Shown here: piece by piece, positions 1 through 13,545 of the stretch | How positions within the stretch are numbered: position 1 is the stretch's first letter | Layout of the letters: each line of letters begins with the position of its first letter | Source: Dillenia suffruticosa | Taxonomy: Eukaryota > Streptophyta > Magnoliopsida > Dilleniales > Dilleniaceae | DNA: 64,000 bases | Direction of reading: 5' to 3' | Assembly: GCA_033439265.1 (NCBI GenBank) | Contig: JAVTVX010000013.1 | Span: 20,626,500 to 20,690,499 of the forward strand | Program-made: the position numbers and the translations under genes | The notes under the pieces: model-generated | Seen by the model: only the letters and a program-made list of their open reading frames with translations | The model's database searches: none | Told to the model about the DNA's origin: nothing

Positions 1-1857
1 CTTTCAAGTACGGCCTCTGGGAAGTAGAAGTGAGGGTGCAGATTTTGTAGACGTATTTATTTTGTTATTTTACTCTCCAGGAGGGTCAACTTGGTGTTGT
101 TGAAACTACTAGAACCATGAATTAATTACTATAAATAAACAAATTGGGTGGACTGATATTTGCTGGCCATAAAGGACTCACATGTTCTTCCCCCCCCCCC
201 CCCCTCTCCCCCAAGGAAAATTGTTCACACGGGAAATGCCCCAAGTCTGTGACAAATGAAAATTAGAACCCTAGAGGGAAAATACCATAGTCAAAAAAAT
301 TAACGTTGAATTTGTTTCCTTGAATTAATAGAGCTCCTTGTTGGGGGGGCGGGGGGGGGAGGGGGAAGGGGGTTGCTGGTGACACCTAAGGGTCAATCCC
401 ATCAGTGCCAATCAAAATCAAAGTTCTTAGGACATGAAAGATAAAATGATATTCAGATTAAGTTGAAGAAATCTGAAATACATGATTGAGTGGTGCTACT
501 TTGGTCTTCGGCTGAATAATATATGGGGGATCCGAATAAAACAATGCAACATGTATAATTCTATTTATTTTATTCCAGCCAACCACTAATTATAACATTT
601 CTTTTAATGGGATTGCAGACGTGCCCTTGGCTAATGATTTTCTTTTCATTTTAGCTCATTGATTTCGACAAGGGACAAAATAATTAATTAACTCCCATGG
701 ACAACTAGCACCCAATGAAGAATATCTGGCATACCATGGCTCAAAAAATCGACCAAATTCACAAAGCGAAATCTAAAGAGCAATTTCCCACGGCTATTAT
801 ATGTAACCTTGCGTGATTGTGCAAAAGACTGGCTTCCGTAATCTCAAATTAATTTATATTATAATCTTATTGTACAAGAAACAAGAAAAAGATATAACTT
901 TTAGAGATTCACTGCCCCTAATTAGTTGAAATAAATTGAAAAAGTAAATTTTCTTTTATGACTAAACCAATTTGGAGTTGTCACAACAGTATCCAACGCT
1001 TCTGGATATGCAAAACTATTTAACCTTAAAAAAATAGTATATTTTCCTATAAAAAAAAATAAGTGCAAATTTGGCATAGATGGGATGGGTATATTCGTCT
1101 TTTAATCAGGTAGGGAGTTCAACTCTCTTTGAATACGGAAAAAACAATATTGGGAGATCCGCTCCCACAAAATAGATCATGTAACGGTCGATCCAAATTA
1201 ATCGGAGTAAAATTTTGGATCTTAGGTAGTGGCCAAGTCATGGTATAAAAAAAAATTAATATGTAAATATCCGAGCCGAATTGCAATATTTTCTTAAGGG
1301 CCCCTTTTGTCTTACATGTCTCACGTTACAAAAAAAAAAAAAAAAAAAAAAAATTGTGATATTTTAAAATACACAACTTATCCCTATTTTATATTATTCA
1401 AATTATAATATTTTGAAATACCGAATAAAACTTGGCGTTTGATCCCAATTATAATTAAGTCCAAAATTTATGAAAAGAAAATTGGTAAATTTATCATCTT
1501 TTTTTTTTTTTTTTTCCTTTTTATGCGTGAATATCTGGATTAGACCAGCTAAGTTTCCATTGGCATGAGTGGGAGCCCAAATTTTGGGTCGGATCTAGGC
1601 ATTACTTTTGTTATGCTGGATAAATTTTTGGAATTGAAACAGACCTTCACGCCTCGCGTGAGGTTCCCCCCAACTTGCCTAGATGCTTTGGATTTATTGA
1701 GCCGTAAAGGAAACCGGGCTCAAGGGATCATCCTCTGACCAAATCTTTGCCATGGGCCCACCTGGCTAGCTCGGTCGACCTTGAGTTGGGCCACCTAATT
1801 TCAAACTTTTGCAAATCGAAACTAAATTTACTGATCTAGACATTGGGGTCGTGGTTC

Positions 1858-1882
1858 ATTTATTTATTTATTTATTTATTTT
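1858..1882. repeat. ATTT microsatellite
   Basis: About six tandem ATTT units in intergenic DNA. Confidence 0.9.
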
Positions 1883-3922
1883 TCTAACAAGCACATTAGA
1901 TCTTGATTGGCTAGGATTAGAGCTTGATTGTGGGAAGAGAGAGGAAGAAAAATAGGGTTCTTGTAAACATTCGAATCGGATGAGTCGAAATATGATTTCA
2001 GATATCGGTGATAAAAAAAGAATGAGAGAGAGAGATATTAATATTCATTTCTTTTTCATTCCCTTAACCGCGAAAACACCGGGCCTTGAACGAAAGCTAA
2101 AGGCAACAATATGGTATCTGCAGTGATGAAGTCTAATCTCCTTTAGTATATTTCTATGATTTGATTTACTTTCTACAAGAAATTTAGAATAAGGAAAAAC
2201 ACTTTTTTTCTTTTACCCTTTATGGTTTATAAGTAGGTGAACAATTTCATATTATTTACGGTTACATATTTATATTTGATTCAATGAGTATAATCTTGAA
2301 CTTCTTAATATTTTATTTTTGATGATTTAATTTCAATTTCAAGTAAAAGGATCTTCAATATTTTGAGAATTTTTTAATTTTGAGAAAGAGAAAGAGACTG
2401 TTGCTAAGGCCAGCAAGCCTCAATAGTATTAATTTATATAGTCGGTCACTCTATTTTCTTAATTAGAGATTTTGAATTTGAGATTTAAAAATGACGAAAA
2501 AAGATTTGAAAAAATAAACTCCTAAATGGATCCCATAGTGTTCGAATCAAATTAGTCGGATAAATTTTGGATACCAGATAAAAAAAAAAACTGGATTACT
2601 CATAATTGAATGGTGAAGAAAGAAAAAACAGAGAGATAGAGAGAGAGATAGGCGGAGGAAGGAGGGTTTTGCACATAAATGGCACAACGTGGGGTTCGTG
2701 GTCATTTTCTGCACGCAATGCACGGCAATCATCTTAGCTTCCGCTGGGTCGAAGAAACCTACGGTTACCGCTTTTACCTCGACACCCTGTATTAGACTAT
2801 TTTCTAATATTTCAAAACTTTAAGGAAAAAAACTATATATATATTTTTTGTTTCCATCATTGATATCCGAATTCATACTCTGATTAATTCATTTTGAATG
2901 TCTACGAGAACCCTATTTAATATGCATCTCTTTTAACATAGTTTTTTTATTCTTAAATTTCGAATCTGAAATTTATTAGAAAGATCTAATATTTCAACCC
3001 ACTAAAGTCACTATCCATTAAAAAAAAAAAAAACTAAATACTTTGTTATATCATTGGGTACCAAATATTTCGATCAAGACAAGCCTGTAGACTGTAGCTA
3101 ACGAAATAGAAACTAGTAGACTGGATATAACCGTGGGAAGTTGCCAATTCTAAAGCAAATTTGGTGATAACTTATGTATTTATTTGAAGTGAATAAGAAT
3201 TAATTAGAATTGATGAACAATCTTATTTTATAAAAGAAATTGCTATCAAATTAACCAACTGAGAAATTAGGTTGTTTTGTATTTTTTTAATTAATTTTTT
3301 GTATATTAATATTTTTTTTTTGTTTCCCTACCAAGCGCATCAATCGTATCTTTTGTCAAAAAGGAGGTTGACCAACGTCTTGGACCGTCACTGTCGGAAC
3401 TAGAAAACTTTGTATAATTGTTGTAGTACAATAGTTCGAGATTCAAACAACCAAAAAAATAAAAAATAGTGCGTGATTCATCCTTTTCTATTCCTCCGAG
3501 GGGCTAAAGAAAAGAAAAGGAAAAATAAAAACAAAATCAGAAAAGAAAGAAAGAAAGGGAAATCTTAGGCATCTCGATGCGAGCTGCCTACATGTAAACT
3601 CTTTTGCAAGCAGGTCAATGTTGTGCAGCCATATAACAAAAAGTCCAAATTCGAGTAGAAAAAACGATGATCCCAAAAGTCAATTGTCTATGCAGCCACT
3701 ACTGTGGCGTTTGGCAATACCCTTTATAGATATTTTGTTTTATTTTATTTTTTAATAATTTAAAATACAAATTTATTTTAAAAAAAATAAAAAAATATTT
3801 AAAAATAGATGTAAAATAAATATTATATTGATAAAATTAGCATTAAATGCTTTAGATTCGTAACAGAAGAAAGGAAAAAAAAAAAAAAAGGAACAAAGTC
3901 TCTGTTGGCCAAGTAATGAAAA

Positions 3923-3927
<5 letters not shown>

Positions 3928-3962
<35 letters not shown>
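3928..3962. repeat. AT dinucleotide microsatellite
   Basis: An uninterrupted AT run of about 34 bases after a poly-A stretch. Intergenic. Confidence 0.9.
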
Positions 3963-3964
<2 letters not shown>

Positions 3965-5095
3965 CTGAAAAAGTATGTCATTAATAGATTGAGTATTTGC
4001 TAGATTACCTGTCTAACCCAATAAAATTCCTCTTTTATCTTTTTCTCAAGCTCAACTGTTTTAAACTCTACACGAATCCAACACGCTCAAGTTTGGTTAA
4101 GTGCAGTTGAGTTAGTTTGGAGAACCATTTTGCATTGCCCGTGGTTTTATCTTTAATAAGTGATCCGTACACCACAACCCCACTTGCCGAATAAGGAAGA
4201 TCAGATAAATTTATGGGTAAAATTAAAATTTTAATTTAATGGGTCGAGTGTAAAATGTAAAGGGCAGGTGGCAAACATTGTAATTCTTTCCTTTTTTTTA
4301 GAATCACCCAAACTTTCGTACAAAAAAAAAAAAAAAAAAAAAGAAGCACCCAAATGTAATACAGTTCTTCAACGTATGTAGTTATTTTCCATCGACATGC
4401 ATCACCTAATCTTGCTTTTGAACGCAACTAAGAAAATGTTTTCCATACGAATATTGGTCGACCAAGCGACTGTACCATTCCATCACTTTCGAGATTCGAC
4501 TCGGGGTGGAAGCGAAAAAAATAAATATTGAGAGATCTATCCCTACAAAATAGGCCTTACAACAATCGATTCAAAATAGTCAGAGCAAATCTCTTGATAC
4601 TAAACGGTGATAGCCAAGTTACAAAAAAAAAATGTTTTCCATTGACATGCATAACCTAATATGACATAAATGCATATGTTAAAAGGTTGAAATACTAAAA
4701 GGCCGACCTAACTTAACTCTTTTCCACTGACATGCGTCACCTAATACGAATTTCGAGTTTATGTGTTGACGAAAACGAAACTTGGAAAAATTTTCAATAA
4801 GTCATTAAGTTAATCATCCATTTAACAATTGACTAATACATGTATGAAAAGGTGAAAATGTCAAAAGGACGCCTAATCTTTAAACTTGCTTGCAAAGAGA
4901 TTTCTAGTTCTAGATGGAGAAACAAATCAGAAATTTAATATTTTGTAATGCGTAGAATACTATAGAAATTTTTTAAACATATCTCTCTAACAAAATAAAG
5001 AGACACCATGATTTTGATAAAAAACACATCTCATTGAGGTAGGAGTGTTAATGAAATATTTAAATCACACCCTAGTTGATTTTTGTCCCTAGTTC

Positions 5096-5097
<2 letters not shown>

Positions 5098-5127
<30 letters not shown>

Positions 5128-5128
5128 G
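5098..5128. repeat. TTA trinucleotide microsatellite
   Basis: About ten perfect TTA units in intergenic DNA. Confidence 0.9.
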
Positions 5129-5861
5129 TTTTGGTGCATGTGAAGTCCTAGGTCTCTACATCAACGTACGAGAATAAAGTCTAACCAATGCACATATTTG
5201 GTTGCAAAAGGAATCCTTTGAAACGAGTAACTTGCAAAATTCGTGTGGCAATAAATCAATTGTTTTACTAGCACCCTTTACTATGATTCTCTCCATATTT
5301 TGATAAATTGTCGTGATAAATATGGTTTGCGTGATCTAAACTAAATTCTTTCATCACATTTTTTGATTGTATACTGTGCACTGCTATCTCAAGGCCCATA
5401 ATTTATCTCAACCAAGAGAGCAAATAAAAACATTTTTCTTTTTCAGGAACAAAAATTATAATCAATTAGTGTCATCTGTGGCCATTTAAAATTCTAAAAT
5501 TCAAAAGGTATTCACCTTAATGATAGGGGCATTTATGGAAACTATTCCTTAATGAATGGCATTAGTATATGCATAATAACACATAATTTTGCACACTCGT
5601 TCATCTTTGGACCAGAATTTTCCATAATCTTAATAACCCCTCCACGGCAGGGGAACCACACTTTATTTCACATTTAAAACTATGAAGTAAGGCATACATA
5701 TTTCAGGGATAATCACCGGCGAACCATTATGCCCTTCTGCACTTTTATTTTACAAGAACTGATTTTCGCTCAAAGCTATGCTTAGTACTACTCTGTATTG
5801 CTAATTTCACAAGATATAAAAATTTTGAACTAAGGGTTCTGCGGGGCATTATATGGATCAA

Positions 5862-8800
5862 TCAAGTGGCGCACTTTTTGGGTATTGCCATCAAGGGTAC
5901 AGCCTTCCTCGTGGCCACTCCAACCCGATCGGCATCCACTGATTCTCTTGTGGTAAATTTCTCGAGCTTCCAATCGTAATTGTGTAGCAGGGATCCAACC
6001 ATAATGTGCAGCATACGGTGTGCTAGAGAAACGCCTGCACACATCCTCCTACCAGCACCAAATGGGATTAGTTCATAATGTTGTCCCTTGTATTCAATTT
6101 TCAAATCCAAAAATCTCTCTGGTTTGAAGCTGTTTGGGTCCTCCCAAGTGTCTGCGTCTCTTCCAATTGCCCAAACATTCACGAAAACTCGTGTGCCTTT
6201 GGGAATGTCATAGCCCATGAAATTGGTGTCTCTGACTGCACGTCGTGGTACTAGGAAAGGAACTGGTGGATGCAATCGCATTGTTTCCTTAACCACGGCT
6301 TGCAAGTATGGCAGATCGTCAATGTGGCTCTCTTCAACCTTGTTGTTTCGTCCAACCACACGAGTGAGCTCTTCTTTGGCCTTCGCCATGCACTCTGGTT
6401 TGCACAGTAATTCTGTTAGTACCCACTCTGCGATGCTACTAGTTGTTTCTGAACCGGCCATAAATAGTCCCTGCACTCAAATATATTTTGGTATAATTTA
6501 ATAATTTGATGCATTAAAATCAAGATTTAACCACGAGTTCCCCCCTTTAATTTCAATTTTTGATTTATATATAAATTATGATTAAAAAAAGAATTTTAAT
6601 TATTGTGACTTATAAAACAAATTTTGTACCTTATTTTTTCACTGTAAAATAATGATATCAGGTGTAACATTGCTATATTATGACATATTTGGGATCTAGC
6701 AATTTTGTGAACAAATTGATTGATCTATCTTACCAGACATTTTCTCAATGATTGATAATTGAGAGAGAAAAAAGACAAAATATAGATCAAAATGATTAGA
6801 TTGATTGATATATATATGATCATTAATCTTTTTTTTCTAATTTCTTCTCTTTTCCTCTAGATTGATTTTTCTCTCATATCGGAGGAAAATGAATCAAAAC
6901 AAAATTAATTATACAACCGATTTGTATTATTACTTTAAGATAAATCTCAAATATCTCGGGTGTGTTTTATTGAAGAAGAATAGAAACCATAGGATGCTTG
7001 AGAAAGAAGGGACAGGAGGATTTTATTTGCGAACTTTTTTTATTATTTTTACTTTATTTTGTCTTATGTGTAATACTTTTAGTTAAATTGGTAGGAAAAG
7101 AGAGGAGTGGAAGTGGAAATAATTTCTTTTGGTAAAATTAATTAAAGTTATTCTTATATTAATAAATTTAAGTCCAAATAAAGGTGAATTAACTCCTATC
7201 AATATTTCAGAAAACGGGCATTTTCCACACGAAATTTGGCCCATCATGTTTCAGGAGCAATGGCTGCTGCGATCATGCAGGGTAGACCAGCTGCAATTGC
7301 GCTCTGACATTGTGAAAATTAAGCATAGACGTGGGAGGTGAGTGCTAAGTATCTGGGGGCACAGGACAAATGGCTAATCTTTTAGTGGGGGATACTATGC
7401 TAGCAACAATGGCGCCGGACGTGGGACCCTCTTACTAATTTAGAATTTAGCAACAAAGTTGCTTATGTGTTTTGTCCCACCTAAGTACATATAAGAATAA
7501 TAGACCAACGGAGAGAAACACTTGGTAATTGTTTAACTAAAGTAGATATAAGTATGGAAAATTTGAAAAGAGAGAGAAACTATCGATTAAATGATAGAAA
7601 TGGTGATTTAATAAGAATAAATTATACTTTCATAATTAAGGTTATTTAGTTACTTCAATTCACTTGTACAATAATCCCACATGACGGATAAAAAAAAATG
7701 AAGGGATAATACTTTATTTTATACATTCTCAAAATTCTATAATTTTTTCTCTTAATCTCACAGTAATAGAAGATCCGAATATTTTGTACATAAGGCTACT
7801 ATTGACGCGTCCAATGAATTTGTTTTCATTTATTTTATTTGATTTATAATATTTTTGGCTAAATTAAAAATTAGAATATAAAATTTTGTAAGCAAACATA
7901 ATTTCTTTTATTAAATTTATTATACTGATAATTTTTTATTATGAAAATTGAACTTAATTTAAGTGAGCAAGCTAATTTTGACTTTGCCAAATGGTGTCTA
8001 TCTCTTAACATTTATAAAACACGTGTCTATCTTTTTTCTTTTTTCTTTTTTCTTTTTCTTTTTGGGTGGGTTTTCTTTTCATTATTGAGTGCTGAGAGTC
8101 GCCTCTCCTTGCACTTCATACTTGTCATTCTCATCTCAAGTATTGTTAGAAATTTTTGAAAAATTCAAATTCGATGAGTTAATATCAAAATAAAGTTAAT
8201 AGAAAAAAAACAAATTTAAATGTGATAAAAAATAAAAGAAATTTAAATTGAAATGTATTTGACCGGATTTTGATATTACATTCAAATCTCTACACAATTA
8301 ATTTTATTTTTCTATTTTGAATGTTTAATTAAATTCTATAATGTTGAACAATAATTTGATATAATAATTATAGGGTTTTAATGGTTGTTGAGAGCCTGGA
8401 TAAACCTTCTCCTAACGTATTGGATCATTAATCCAAAGTTTTTAATTTTATACCATCTATTGAATGAAATCGAGAGTTTAAAAGATTTATACATGTCTCA
8501 AGAATCATTTTAGAGGTTTTGCAATAGCCGGAAGTGGAGGAGAAAAGCATGGATGGAGGTAATCCTAAAATCTGATTTTTGTTCCCATTAAATTTTGGAT
8601 CAAATTTTATATTAGAAACATATGTTAGGTTTGACATGCATACTTTCAAAGTATTCCACCTGGGTTTTTTGGGGGGCCCAAAAGTCACTTGAATCGGGAA
8701 AAAAGAAAAAAAATAATTCTCAATTATGGAGGGGACACAGTTTTCCTGATAATTATTCTGAGCAGAAAATTTCTATAGATATTTTATTAACCAAACTATT

Positions 8801-9979
8801 TTGAGTAACCAAATGATGGAGCTTAATTTTTGTAGAATGTACAGCATATTCAAAGATTTTTAATCTTGGGCCCACATCTCCCATTACTTGCATTGCCTTT
8901 TCTGGACTAGTTATTAATATCAGATCCAAAAGCATTTTGAAAAATTATGTGCAACTTTTTCATGGCCTAAATGTCAAGGGAAAAACTTAATATCCATTTA
9001 ATCATTTACCTAACCAGAACTGCTTATATAAACTACCATTCAGTTAAACTAAAGCTGAATTCATAACACGAGGTCTTACCAGCACAAGGATATTGATTTC
9101 GTGCTCGGAGAGCTTGGTCAGTTCATCTTTCCCATCTCCTTCGAACTCGATCAACACATCAAGAAAATCCTTGGGCCTGTTGTGCTCCGCTCCCTTGCTC
9201 ATTTCGTCCAAGCGCTCCTTCACGTAACCTGAGACGATCCTGAGCGCCTCGCCTGTGACACGGTTCATCCTTCGCCTCAAACCTTGCATGTCCAGCCGGC
9301 TCAGCCATGGGAATGCGTCGGACATGTTTGGTTTCGCCACACATTCTGCAAGTTCATTCACCGCCTCAAAGAACTTGGTTCCTTCCTTAGAATTCTGGTC
9401 CACCAAGTCCCGGGAAAACACAAGGCTCCCTATCATGTTGAACGAGGTTAAGTACATGAAGCGTCCCACATCTATTGGGAGTGAATTAAGGGCCTCCATA
9501 TCGATCCATCCAATCATTTGGTCCACACACTTGCGCCTAATGGGTTCAGTCTCATTGAGCCGCTTCACCACCAACATGTCCACGGTGTATATGCGCTTCA
9601 ACACCCGCCAAAATGAGCCATAGGGCACCAACCCGAGAATGGTCTTGTGCAAGTCATGGCATTTCATGCAATCCACTATGGCTCTGTCCGCAAAGTCCAA
9701 GTCATATTTCTTGAACAATACTGCAGCGGTCTTGGCTGATGTAATTGCCACTGTTCGGACTGCACCTACTTTCAGCCCGATCACTGGCCCGTATTTTTCC
9801 TTCATCTTGGCTATGTTCCGGTGTGGCATTTCGCCTGCTAAGTCTAATATGTTGCCAACTATCGGCCAGCCCGGCGGGCCGGGCGGAAAGTTGCCTGCCT
9901 TTTTGCGGTGGAGGAGGCGAATTAGGACGGGTAAGAAGCATATCACGCACCGTACAATGAAATTCCAAGTGAACTCCAT
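5862..9979 (-). CDS. Cytochrome P450, CYP76 family (CYP-1), two exons
   Basis: Exon 1 is 9080-9979 and exon 2 is 5862-6470, joined in phase 0 with a GT donor at 9079 and an AG acceptor at 6472. This gives 502 residues, the usual length for a plant microsomal P450. Visible features: an N-terminal membrane anchor (about residues 3-23), the proline-rich hinge FPPGPPGWPIVGN (31-43), the I-helix oxygen-activation motif AGSETTSS (305-312), the ExxR pair within KETMRLHP (E362, R365), FKPERF (415-420) and the heme loop FGAGRRMCAG with ligand Cys444. I chose ATG 9979; the frame upstream reaches only a TTG. The overall pattern (RRKCVDQM, EFEGDGKDELTKLSEHEI) recalls the CYP76A group. Its relatives hydroxylate monoterpenoid alcohols or iridoid precursors at the ER membrane using a P450 reductase. 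The true substrate is unknown. The intron, 2.6 kb, is far longer than the 110 bp in CYP-3 and CYP-4. It is the only copy here with Gly in the I-helix AGSET motif. Confidence 0.9.
6471..9079 (-). other. Long intron of CYP-1
   Basis: The intron of about 2.6 kb is bounded by GT (9079) and AG (6471-6472), read on the minus strand. It is AT-rich with no recognisable transposon coding sequence. Positions about 7771-7843 match about 16235-16312 beside the CYP-2 pseudogene. The small open frames inside it (for example 6862-7086, 7129-7341, 8428-8688) show no family motif. Confidence 0.7.
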
Positions 9980-10084
9980 TGTATTCAATAGGCAAGCACA
10001 AGATTACAGAAAAAGGAAGGATGGAGAGAGTGCACGAAAAGAAAACCCTTGTTGTTGAGTGATTTGACTCCAAGGAAGCCCTAT

Positions 10085-10092
10085 TATTTATA
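10085..10092 (-). promoter_or_regulatory. Putative TATA box of CYP-1
   Basis: TATAAATA on the minus strand, about 106 bases upstream of the CYP-1 start codon. The spacing is similar to the TATATAA in front of CYP-3 and CYP-4. Assigned by motif and position only. Confidence 0.55.
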
Positions 10093-11237
10093 CATATGCT
10101 CAGGTTCTAGAATTAATGACTCGTTGTAATGATTTGGATTTTAAAGTATTTTAGCAGACATAGTTGAGGTGTAGACATGGGGAAAATAACCTAATTTCAG
10201 ATAGCTCTAGGCCGTTGTCCTGTTGCGCGACTTTAACGAAAGATAATTATATATTAATCAAAAATAATTTTTATTCACAAAGTGACAGATGTTTACTGCT
10301 TAATTATTTTGAATTAAAATAATTTCTTTTAATTTTTCCAACGAGGAAACAATAAAAGTTTGGACAAAACTATATATTAATCATAGTATAACGTTTTTTT
10401 TTTGCGTTACGGTATTAATCGGTATCCTGATTCATATTTCGATTAATCCGATTTAGCATTTGCAGTGGTCCATTAAGAGGTCTATCATCTCAATATAGTT
10501 TTTTTCATATCAAAACCGCGAGTTAAATTTAAGAATTTGATTAAGAGATTTAGTATCATATCTTATTACATCAACTGTCTATTAATATATAGGTTATCGA
10601 TATCAAGTGTTTTGGTCGATGTATCTGGACGGCTTTTATGTGTAAAAACAACAATTAATCTTGCATATAATGTGACATATATCTTGAACGGACATTAAAA
10701 AAAGAAAAAAAAAACGATTATTCATTTTCGTTGTGAGTGTTCAAATCAAACAATGTGTGATTTAGCTTGGAGTTTGAGTTGTGATAATATCGGTATGCCC
10801 CCTTGTGAATATATTATTATGCATCATCCAAGGAGAAGGAACTTTTCTAATTTTTTTTTTTTTTTTTTGAAGAAAGATGGTTATATCAAACTCTTTTTCC
10901 CTCTTTTGTTTAGTAAAAAATCTTTTAAAAATCTTTAAAAAAATTTTGAGCAGAAAGGAGAAACATAGAAGCTCGAATAGATCATAGTAAAATATGTAAA
11001 CATCTCCCTTTCCTCTGTGCGGGAACGATACGTTTTGGTGACCACAAATGATTCCAAAGGCGTCCCTCTCGAGTTTCAGGCATTTTTCTAGATTGATGTT
11101 GTCTTTTCTCACCTAACCAAATTATAAAAAATAAAAAAAAAATAAAATAAAATAAAATAAAATAAAATAAAAAAAAAATCTTTCTCCCACATTATAACAT
11201 GAAGAGTTGATTTTCGTGGCATTTCTCAAATAACCAC

Positions 11238-11490
11238 AATGTGTTCGTGGCTTTGTTTCAGTGTATTTCCTTAGTTAAAGTCAAATGCTATGTGCGAACG
11301 TCCCCATCTATGAGGAATATGCAAATGGGAGTAATTATTATTACCATGACGCTTTGTGGGACTTGGTGCGCTCGTGGTTTTGTTTGACTGTATCTAAACA
11401 ATCAAAGATCAAATGCCAAGTGGATACGTCCCCATCAGTGAGGAACATGCTAATGGCAGTCGTTATTACCACCGTCCGCAGTGGGGCACT
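11238..11490. repeat. Diverged tandem duplication, unit about 125 bp
   Basis: Two adjacent units share blocks in the same order: a TCGTGG start, GTCAAATGC or ATCAAATGC, CGTCCCCATC, TGAGGAA, and a TTATTA/ACCA tail. The units differ by many substitutions, so the duplication is old. It has no coding meaning that I can see. Confidence 0.6.
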
Positions 11491-12574
11491 TTTCGTGAGT
11501 TTTGCACCAACTTAAACACATACTAACACAACAAATACTAATATATATATTATTCCTAGTAGGGTGCATCGCCATATAGTCGAATTACGTAACTCTACAA
11601 TTATAGTTATATATGTGATAGTTAAATATCATGATCCTAATAAAATTTTAAAATTATATATTAGACATATCATATAGGGTGTCGTGTAGTCTGGGCGTTT
11701 CAAGTACTTTTGAAGATCGATGGGCTTTTTAGAAGGCATATTTGGTATTCCCCGATGAACGGACGACAAATGAATTGCCAATCTACGAAAATCTGTTCAG
11801 AAAATGTCACGGTGGCCCCAGCTTATCTCAATTTATCTTAATTTGCACTTCCCTTCTTCTAAGTTCTAACAACACTCCCACCAACTCTTTTAAAGAGTGA
11901 ATTGACCTAATTGCCCTTGACATGATACGGAGCGGATATAAATTTATTGCCCAAAAAAATATGATACACCTTCGTAATTTGAAAAACAACGATAATAAAA
12001 ATAAATAAATAAATAAGAATTCTTTTAAATTGCAATTTCAAAGATATTGTTTATCATTAATTTGTTCCCTTAAAAATGGATATAAAAGAGCCAAATGTGG
12101 CTATTAACGAACCAAGTCGCGAGAGAAGTTGTTCCTGCTCGATTCATTGGGCAACTTCATCTAGCATCTGTTCCATGATGGCAGTCAACTTCTAGGTTTT
12201 TGTTTTTTTTTTTTTTTTAAAGGACATATTGTCCTCTTGAGATACTTTTGCTAATTGTACTGTCTTTTTTTTCTTATAAGTTACAAATTCTAAAATATGA
12301 TTTGCATTAAGAAGAGTTATTTTGTACCATATAAAAAAATTATGAGCTTATATCTACTTAATTTTCAAAACAACACTATGAATGGTTTAAAGAAAATGCT
12401 AATCGACCGGTGTCACTTTTGAAGGGCATTAATAGAGCAAGATAAAAGTGGCAATGTAATTGATAACAAAACTAATGGGAAACATGAATAAATTATATTA
12501 CTGTAACCACATAACGGCTTCCATTAAAAAATTATATATATCCATACACACAAACTCTCTTAAAAAGGGAGATG

Positions 12575-12617
<43 letters not shown>

Positions 12618-12646
12618 ATATATATATATATATAGAGAGAGAGAGA
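12575..12646. repeat. Compound AC-AT-GA microsatellite
   Basis: About 13 AC units run into about 17 AT units (one break) and then about six GA units. Confidence 0.9.
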
Positions 12647-12874
12647 AGGATACGAACACGAAAATAAAGAAATAGAATTTGAGAGAGTCAAACTTTTAAT
12701 TAATCCTATAATATTAGAAACGAATTAGTCAGAATAAAAATCGAACACCGATTTATGAAAACAAATATATATATATAAAGAACATTTTGAAGATAAATGC
12801 CGTCGATGTCATTGTATCCTAAAAGAGCTCCAAAATGGGTATAGCATAGCGCCCGGATTGAATGTTTCGTCCAT

Positions 12875-12937
<63 letters not shown>
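12875..12937. repeat. CT microsatellite
   Basis: About 31 uninterrupted CT units. The Arg-Glu repeat open frame on the other strand is an artefact of this run. Confidence 0.95.
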
Positions 12938-12938
<1 letters not shown>

Positions 12939-13367
12939 AATAATCAAAATGTCTGAAAACATGGAGATATTGGAGAAAAGGGCATATGTGACATTCTTGG
13001 CAGGAAATGGGACTATGTGAAAGGAGTGGTGGGATTAGCCTAAGGGTTGAGAAAGGCAAAGAGCGAGTGCCCGCTTTTGGTAGCCATATTGCGCAAGGAG
13101 CATGGCCAAACTCTTGAGTGTCAAAGTTGTATTGGAGAGACGGATCCTGTTTATTTTAATTCCGTTCTATCAGACTGTACATCATTTATTATATGGTTGC
13201 TATTGAATTCTCCCTTTTCATTGTGGAACGAATTAACTTTTCCATGAGTGCATTGTTTGTCACTTGGTCGGACAATAAGGTCTTTAAATTTTGAGGTCTA
13301 ATTGAAAATCAATCAGATAACGATGATTCCAGACATGTCTTGAGAAAATAAAAATGTTTTCTCGGCA

Positions 13368-13545
13368 CCGACTTGCTAAACTAGATCTTCTTTGGCCTCA
13401 TCATTTTGTAGCATGCCTATGTTTTTTGCTTCTCTGTCCTGGTCCTGGTGTCGCCCCCTGGACCTCATTACTTGGTAACTTGCTAAGTAGATCTTATTGG
13501 GCCTCATCATCTTGCAGCATGCCTATGTTTTTTTTATTCTTCGTA
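13368..13545. repeat. Direct repeat pair of about 65 bp
   Basis: Positions about 13368-13432 and 13481-13545 share ACTTGCTAA, TAGATCTT, GGCCTCATCAT, TTG(T/C)AGCATGCCTATG and a T-rich tail. They are about 113 bp apart and moderately diverged. Confidence 0.65.

Larger units (their letters stand above)
1..5861. other. Intergenic AT-rich region without a recognised gene
   Basis: I see no coding exon here. The small open frames run through low-complexity sequence and show no family motif. The stretch holds poly-A, poly-T, poly-C and poly-G runs (for example C near 190-205, G near 343-365, A near 1329-1352). It also holds an ATTT microsatellite (about 1858-1882), a long AT run (about 3928-3962) and a TTA run (about 5098-5128). 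Diverged copies of a short dispersed repeat lie near 1130-1245, 1960-2015, 2530-2585 and 4480-4630. The part nearest 5861 is the 3' flank of CYP-1. Confidence 0.6.

Noticed and set aside
9639-10058. Plus-strand open frames opposite P450 exon 1 (also 9255-9623, 20115-20369, 37466-37720 and similar)
   Set aside because: They are antisense shadows of real P450 exons, with no motif of their own.
12706-13059. Open frame with a long Arg-Glu repeat
   Set aside because: It comes from reading the CT microsatellite at 12875-12937. The flanks show no protein similarity.
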